Positions 5,884 to 9,492 of a DNA stretch of 9,492 nt are shown here, one piece after another. Source of the stretch: Solimonas sp040754295 (GTDB lineage Bacteria; Pseudomonadota; Gammaproteobacteria; Nevskiales; Nevskiaceae). A program made the translations under genes and the position numbers. How positions within the stretch are numbered: position 1 is the stretch's first letter; each line of letters begins with the position of its first letter. Location: the NCBI GenBank assembly GCA_040754295.1, contig JBFMCQ010000108.1, positions 1 to 9,492 on the forward strand. The letters are read 5' to 3'. The notes beneath the pieces are model-generated. The model did not search any database and had not been told where the DNA came from. It worked only from the letters and a program-made list of their open reading frames with translations.

Positions 5884-6099
5884 CTACACCCGCTCCGGCG
5901 GCAGCTCGTCTTCGTCGGTGTCGTCGAGCGACCAGTGTCTCTGGCCGAGGCGCTCGTCCCATTCCTGCACGACCTGCGCTTCGGCATTGCAGTGCAGGCA
6001 GCGGATGCGCTTGCCGACGACGAGGTCGCCGGGCCTGAGTGCGATCGCGGCGCCGCAGGAGGGGCATGGCCGCTCGACGGTCTCGGTCTCGGTGTTCAT
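5884..6099 (-). CDS. Small zinc-ribbon protein of unknown function (71 residues)
   Basis: A soluble small protein with four cysteines arranged as CPSC (12-15) and CLHC (34-37), separated by an 18-residue segment (GAAIALRPGDLVVGKRIR), which is a classic zinc ribbon. The C-terminal third is acidic with aromatic residues (EWDERLGQRHWSLDDTDEDE), which may be a protein-contact tail. The ribbon resembles LysW-like carrier proteins in spacing, but the C-terminus lacks the EDWGE end of LysW, so I do not assign that role. ATG at 6099 has GGAG five bases upstream, a good ribosome binding site; the stop is TAG at 5884-5886. It lies upstream of ccoN in the same direction with a 131-base gap that carries the ccoN promoter, and is divergent from the stress protein gene. 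A shared FNR box about 208 bases upstream could control it. Confidence 0.8.
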   Translation of the reverse strand: MNTETETVERPCPSCGAAIALRPGDLVVGKRIRCLHCNAEAQVVQEWDERLGQRHWSLDDTDEDELPPERV

Positions 6100-6278
6100 G
6101 AACGCTCCGATGGTGAACGCGGCTGCATTACCTTAGCCGCTCGCACGGCCTGGGAACATGGACTCCAGTCAGCTGCACGGCGTTTTTTGCCAGGCGGCTC
6201 CGCAAGCTGCAGGACGCCGCAGACGCTTCGTGCACGCTGCAAGGCCGGCAGAGGGTGAACTCCGGCGGCACACAGCGC

Positions 6279-6284
6279 ATCATG
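6279..6284 (-). promoter_or_regulatory. Possible -10 element for the zinc-ribbon gene
   Basis: On the minus strand this reads CATGAT, four matches of six to TATAAT. It is at -12 to -7 if the FNR box at 6307-6320 is centred at -41.5 in the minus direction, giving a start near 6272 and a leader of about 170 bases. The long leader makes this uncertain. Confidence 0.3.
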
Positions 6285-6306
6285 AGCAAATGTCGCAGCC
6301 AGCCGG

Positions 6307-6320
6307 TTGATCCGGATCAA
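6307..6320. promoter_or_regulatory. Perfect FNR/ANR box in the divergent region
   Basis: TTGATCCGGATCAA matches the TTGAT-N4-ATCAA consensus exactly and is a full 14-base palindrome, because the CCGG centre is also symmetric. It lies 68 bases before the ATG of the stress protein gene on the plus strand. With the box at -41.5, transcription would start near 6355. ANR-dependent expression of universal stress proteins under low oxygen is known in Pseudomonas. The same box is also correctly spaced from a -10-like hexamer in the opposite direction. Confidence 0.9.
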
Positions 6321-6342
6321 TGCCGCTGCCGGCAGCGGCCGC

Positions 6343-6348
6343 GAGCAT
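6343..6348 (+). promoter_or_regulatory. Probable -10 element of the universal stress protein promoter
   Basis: GAGCAT matches TATAAT at three of six positions, but it is at exactly -12 to -7 when the FNR box is centred at -41.5. It resembles the GAGAAT found at the same relative place in front of ccoN. The predicted leader is about 34 bases. Confidence 0.4.
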
Positions 6349-6388
6349 GGTCCCGTTCGGGACGCTTCTGCAGAAGTCGGAGACACCC

Positions 6389-7366
6389 ATGAGCCAGTAC
6401 CAGCGCATTCTCGTCGTCGTCGATCCCGCATTGCGGCGCACGCCGGCCATCGAGCGCGCGGCGCGCATCGCACGCGCGACCGGTGCCGAGCTGCATTTGT
6501 GCATCTTCGATCACCATGCCGGCATCGCCGCGGTCGGCGCCGTCTCCGCGGAAGTGATGGCGCTCGCCAAGAGCGCGTTCCTGCGCGAGCGCGCGGAATG
6601 GCTCGAAGACAGCGCGCGGCTGCTGCAGGCCGACGGCCTCAAGGTGCAGACCGACGTCGTCTGGGGCAAGCCGGTGCACGAGAAGCTGATCGCCAAGACC
6701 GCCGAGCTCAAGCCCGAGCTGGTCATCAAGGACGTGCACCTGGAGCCCGCGCTCAAGCGCCTGCTCTACACGCCGCTCGACTGGCAGCTGATGCGGCTCT
6801 GCCCGGCGCCGCTGCTGCTGGTCAACGCGCAGGCGCATCCACTGCCGCAGCGCGTCATCGCAGCGGTCGATACGAGCGTCATCGGCGAGGATGCCGCCGC
6901 ACTCAACGACGCCGTCGTGCACGCCGCGCTGCAGCTGGCGCTGCAGTGCAATGCGACGCTGCACGTCGCACACGCCTTCGACGGCCTCACCGTCACGTCG
7001 ATCGGTGAGCCGCACGGCGATGCGCTGCTGATCGGCGAGGCCTACACGACGCTGCGCGGCATCCACGAGCGCAACTTCGACGCGTTCTGCGCGAAACACG
7101 GCGTACCGGCCGAGCGCAAGCACTTCGTCGACGGCCCGGTCGCCGATGCGATCGCCGATCTCGCCGACGCCGCCGAGGCGGACGTCGTCGCCGTCGGCAG
7201 CGTCTACCGCGAAGGCCTGGAGCGCCTGATTCTCGGCAGCAGCGCCGAGCGCATTCTCGAGCGCCTGCACTGTGACGTGCTCGTGGTCAAGCCGCCGGCG
7301 TTCATCCACGTGCTGGCCGAGCATCTCGACATCCCCGAGGAACTGCTGCCGCCGTTTCCGGCGTGA
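6389..7366 (+). CDS. Tandem-domain universal stress protein, UspE-like
   Basis: Cytoplasmic stress protein of 325 residues with two Usp domains, the UspE architecture and length. Domain 1 (about residues 5-148) begins YQRILVVVDPALRRTPAIER and ends in APLLLVNAQ. Domain 2 (about 153-300) begins PQRVIAAVDTS and ends with VAVGSVYREGLERLILGSSA followed by ERILERLHCDVLVVKPP. That ending carries the G-x2-to-x9-GS type nucleotide-binding loop seen in ATP-binding Usp proteins; domain 1 lacks an obvious copy of that loop. The C-terminal tail (FIHVLAEHLDIPEELLPPFP) is extra. ATG at 6389 has GGAG six bases upstream, and the N-terminus MSQYQRILVVVD is canonical; the open frame upstream contains the FNR box and is not coding. 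Regulation by FNR/ANR under low oxygen is likely from the box at 6307-6320. The next gene is convergent, so this is a single-gene unit. Confidence 0.93.
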   Translation: MSQYQRILVVVDPALRRTPAIERAARIARATGAELHLCIFDHHAGIAAVGAVSAEVMALAKSAFLRERAEWLEDSARLLQADGLKVQTDVVWGKPVHEKLIAKTAELKPELVIKDVHLEPALKRLLYTPLDWQLMRLCPAPLLLVNAQAHPLPQRVIAAVDTSVIGEDAAALNDAVVHAALQLALQCNATLHVAHAFDGLTVTSIGEPHGDALLIGEAYTTLRGIHERNFDAFCAKHGVPAERKHFVDGPVADAIADLADAAEADVVAVGSVYREGLERLILGSSAERILERLHCDVLVVKPPAFIHVLAEHLDIPEELLPPFPA

Positions 7367-7436
7367 TCCGCGGGGCGCGTGGCGCAATCCCGGTATCCCG
7401 TCGGTCGGTATCCGGCGCGTCGAGTCCGGCTTCGAC
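7367..7436. other. Convergent gap between the stress protein gene and maeB
   Basis: A 70-base gap between two convergent stop codons. It contains two imperfect 15-base direct repeats, each beginning CGGTATCC (7391-7405 and 7406-7420). There is no clear stem with a T run, so I cannot name the terminator for either gene. Confidence 0.5.
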
Positions 7437-9492
7437 CTACGCCGCCTGCGCCGCTCGCGCCGCCTGCGCGTCGACGACGGTCAGCGCCGTCATGTTGACG
7501 ATGCGGCGCACCGTCGCCGACGGGGTGAGGATGTGCGCCGGGTGCGCGCAGCCGAGCAGCATCGGCCCGATGGCGACGTTGTTGCCAGCCGCGGTCTTGA
7601 GCAGGTTGTAGGCGATGTTCGCGGCGTCGAGATCGGGCATCACCAGCAGGTTCGCCGCGCCGGAGAGCGTGCTGTCGGCGAGGATGTTGCGCCGCAGGGT
7701 CTCGTCGAGTGCGCAGTCGCCGTGCATCTCGCCGTCGACCTCGAGCTCCGGCGCGCGCGCGCGCACAAGGCGCAGCGTTTCGCGCATCTTCAGCGCCGAC
7801 GGCGCGTCCGAGCTGCCGAAGTTGGAGTGCGAGAGCAGCGCGATCTTCGGCTCGATGCCGAAGCGGCGAATCTCCTCGGCGGCCATGCGCGTGATCTCGG
7901 CGAGCTGATCGGCCGTCGGGTCGAGGTTGACGTGCGTGTCGACGATGAAGACCTGCCGGTCGGGCAGGATCAGCGCGTTCATCGCGCCGTAGACCGTGGC
8001 GCCGGGCCGCTTGCCGAGCACCTGGTCGATGTACTTGAGGTGCCGCCCGGTCGTCGAGATGGTCCCGCAGATCATGCCGTCGACCTCGCGCCTGGCGAGC
8101 AGCATCGCGGCGATCAGCGTCGTGCGCCGGCGCATCTCCAGCTTGGCGTACTGCTCGGTGATGCCGCGCCGCTTCATGGCCTGGTGGTAGGCCTGCCAGT
8201 ACTCGCGGTAGCGCGGGTCGTTCTCGGTGTTGACGACGTCGTAGTGCGTCGCCGCCTGCAGCCGCAGGCCGAAGCGCTGGATGCGGCTTTCGATCACCTC
8301 GGGCCGGCCGACCAGCAGCGGCCGCGCGATACCTTCGTCGACGACAATCTGCACGGCGCGCAGCACGCGCTCCTCCTCGCCTTCGGCGAAGGCGACGCGC
8401 TTGTGCTCCGGCGCGACGCGCCGTGCCGCGGCGATGATCGGCTTCATCATCGTGCCGCTGTGGTGCACGAACTGCTGCAGCTTCTGCTCGTAGGCGTCGA
8501 AGTCGGCGATCGGCCGCATGGCCACACCCGAGTCCATCGCCGCACGCGCCACGGCCGGCGCGATGCGCACGATCAGCCGCGGATCGAAGGGCTTGGGAAT
8601 CAGGTACTCCGGTCCGAACCTGAGATCTTCGATGCCGTAGGCGCTGGCGACGACGTCGTTGGCCTCCTGGCGCGCGAGTGCCGCGATCGCGTGCACGCAG
8701 GCGATCTCCATCGCGCGCGTGATCGTGGTTGCACCGACGTCGAGCGCACCGCGGAAGATGAACGGAAAGCAGAGGACGTTGTTGACCTGGTTCGGGTAGT
8801 CGGTGCGACCGGTGGCGATGATGGCGTCGGCGCGCACCGATTTGACTTCTTCGGGCCGGATCTCGGGATTGGGATTGGCGAGCGCGAAGATCAGCGGCCG
8901 CGGCGCCATCTGCCTGACCATCTCCGGCTTGAGCACGCCGCCGGCCGAAAGGCCGAGGAACATGTCGGCGCCGCCGATGACCTCGGCGAGCGTGCGCGCG
9001 GTGGTGCGCTGCGCGTACTGCGCCTTGGTCTCGTCCATCAGCTCGCTGCGGCCCTCCCAGACCACGCCGGCGAGATCGGTGAGCCAGATGTTCTGTTTCG
9101 GCAGCCCGAGATCGACCAGCAGCTCGACGCAGGCCAGCGCCGCGGCGCCGGCACCGGAGACCACGAGCTTGATCTCGCGGATGTCCTTGCCGACGACGGT
9201 CAGGCCGTTGAGCGCGGCGGCGCCGACGATGATCGCCGTGCCGTGCTGGTCGTCGTGAAACACCGGGATCTTCATGCGGCTGCGCAGCTGCTTCTCGATG
9301 TAGAAGCATTCCGGCGCCTTGATGTCTTCGAGATTGATGCCGCCGAAGCTCGGCTCCAGCGCGGCAATGACTTCGACCAGCCTGTCCGGATCGGCCTGAT
9401 CGATCTCGATGTCGAACACGTCGATGCCGGCGAACTTCTTGAACAGCACCGCCTTGCCTTCCATGACCGGCTTGGCCGCGAGCGGCCCGATG
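7437..9492 (-). CDS. maeB: MaeB, NADP-type malic enzyme with C-terminal phosphotransacetylase-like domain, N-terminus outside the window
   Basis: Oxidative decarboxylation of malate to pyruvate with reduction of NADP (cytoplasm), linking the TCA cycle to pyruvate and NADPH supply. The window holds the last 684 or so residues; by comparison with the usual ~760, about 80 N-terminal residues are missing beyond base 9492. The first visible residues, IGPLAAKPVMEGKAVLFKKF, are internal to the family, so the ATG at 9464 is not the start. The malic domain shows the metal and substrate motifs LEDIKAPECF and FHDDQHGTAI, a dinucleotide-binding loop VVSGAGAAALACVELL (about residues 110-125 of the visible part), and FALANPNPEI. 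From about visible residue 349 to the end is a phosphotransacetylase-like domain (EGEEERVLRA, ICGTISTTGRHLKYIDQVLG, LLSHSNFGSSDAPSALKM). In MaeB proteins that domain is catalytically inactive and serves for acetyl-CoA regulation and oligomerisation. The stop is TAG at 7437-7439. Confidence 0.96.
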   Translation of the reverse strand, partial: IGPLAAKPVMEGKAVLFKKFAGIDVFDIEIDQADPDRLVEVIAALEPSFGGINLEDIKAPECFYIEKQLRSRMKIPVFHDDQHGTAIIVGAAALNGLTVVGKDIREIKLVVSGAGAAALACVELLVDLGLPKQNIWLTDLAGVVWEGRSELMDETKAQYAQRTTARTLAEVIGGADMFLGLSAGGVLKPEMVRQMAPRPLIFALANPNPEIRPEEVKSVRADAIIATGRTDYPNQVNNVLCFPFIFRGALDVGATTITRAMEIACVHAIAALARQEANDVVASAYGIEDLRFGPEYLIPKPFDPRLIVRIAPAVARAAMDSGVAMRPIADFDAYEQKLQQFVHHSGTMMKPIIAAARRVAPEHKRVAFAEGEEERVLRAVQIVVDEGIARPLLVGRPEVIESRIQRFGLRLQAATHYDVVNTENDPRYREYWQAYHQAMKRRGITEQYAKLEMRRRTTLIAAMLLARREVDGMICGTISTTGRHLKYIDQVLGKRPGATVYGAMNALILPDRQVFIVDTHVNLDPTADQLAEITRMAAEEIRRFGIEPKIALLSHSNFGSSDAPSALKMRETLRLVRARAPELEVDGEMHGDCALDETLRRNILADSTLSGAANLLVMPDLDAANIAYNLLKTAAGNNVAIGPMLLGCAHPAHILTPSATVRRIVNMTALTVVDAQAARAAQAA

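Larger units (their letters stand above)
6100..6388. other. Divergent intergenic region between the zinc-ribbon and universal stress genes
   Basis: This 289-base gap holds the perfect FNR box at 6307-6320 with -10-like hexamers on either side. I see no RNA gene. A run of six T (6183-6188) follows no convincing stem, so I do not call a terminator. A minus-strand open frame from ATG 6280 of about 50 codons exists, but it has no good ribosome binding site or protein-like pattern and looks non-coding. Confidence 0.6.

Noticed and set aside
6183..6188. Run of six T that might be a terminator tail
   Set aside because: No convincing GC-rich stem precedes it on either strand, and no gene ends nearby on the plus strand.
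6122..6280. Short minus-strand open frame starting at ATG 6280 with several cysteines
   Set aside because: No good ribosome binding site, no protein-like motif, and it lies in the regulatory region; most likely chance.
6317..7387. Minus-strand open frame of 356 codons opposite the universal stress gene
   Set aside because: The plus-strand frame has clear Usp domains, a ribosome binding site and a promoter; the antisense frame has none of these.
7391..7420. Two 15-base direct repeats starting CGGTATCC in the convergent gap
   Set aside because: Only two imperfect units and no link to a known element; too short to interpret beyond noting them.
7204..9309. Minus-strand open frame of about 700 codons overlapping maeB in another frame
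   Set aside because: Arg-Ala-rich translation without motifs; maeB in the correct frame shows all family motifs over the same DNA.
1..9492. CRISPR array, tRNA, rRNA, transposase or phage genes
   Set aside because: None seen on reading both strands; the region is core respiratory and central-metabolism DNA apart from the repeat in ccoG.

Overview
The window is high-GC (roughly two thirds G+C by eye) proteobacterial DNA. Gene content and protein style fit a Gamma- or Betaproteobacterium with a micro-oxic or facultatively anaerobic respiratory life. A ccoNOQP-ccoG-ccoI cluster of this build, perfect FNR/ANR boxes, and a UspE-like tandem universal stress protein all point that way. I cannot fix the genus from sequence alone.

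Layout. Positions 1-5752 form one minus-strand operon for the cbb3-type (high O2 affinity) cytochrome c oxidase and its assembly factors. In transcription order it reads ccoN (5752-4310), ccoO (4313-3672), ccoQ (3675-3538), an unrecognised 46-residue membrane protein (3541-3401), ccoP (3404-2475), an unrecognised 114-residue two-helix membrane protein (2478-2134), ccoG (2137-689), an unrecognised 48-residue single-helix protein (667-521) and the start of ccoI (513 to beyond base 1). All junctions from ccoN to ccoG are 4-base ATGA or GTGA overlaps. The operon is preceded by a TTGAC-N4-GTCAA FNR-type box with a plausible -10 element at class II spacing.

Positions 5884-6099 (minus) encode a 71-residue zinc-ribbon protein. 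It is divergent from a 325-residue tandem universal stress protein (6389-7366, plus). Between them, at 6307-6320, lies a perfect TTGAT-N4-ATCAA box correctly placed to activate the stress protein gene and possibly also the zinc-ribbon gene. Positions 7437-9492 (minus, convergent with the stress protein gene) hold most of maeB, the NADP-type malic enzyme fused to a phosphotransacetylase-like domain, cut by the window edge.

How it fits together. CcoN, CcoO and CcoP are the catalytic and electron-entry subunits of the oxidase, and CcoQ is the small stabilising subunit. CcoG (polyferredoxin) and CcoI (copper P-type ATPase) handle cofactor and copper supply. The FNR/ANR boxes suggest that the oxidase and the stress protein are induced together when oxygen falls. 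The main unusual points are three small unrecognised membrane proteins embedded in the cbb3 operon, no normal-length CcoH/FixH in its usual place, a CcoI that begins directly at its metal-binding domain, and an in-frame palindromic repeat inserted in the ccoG coding sequence.
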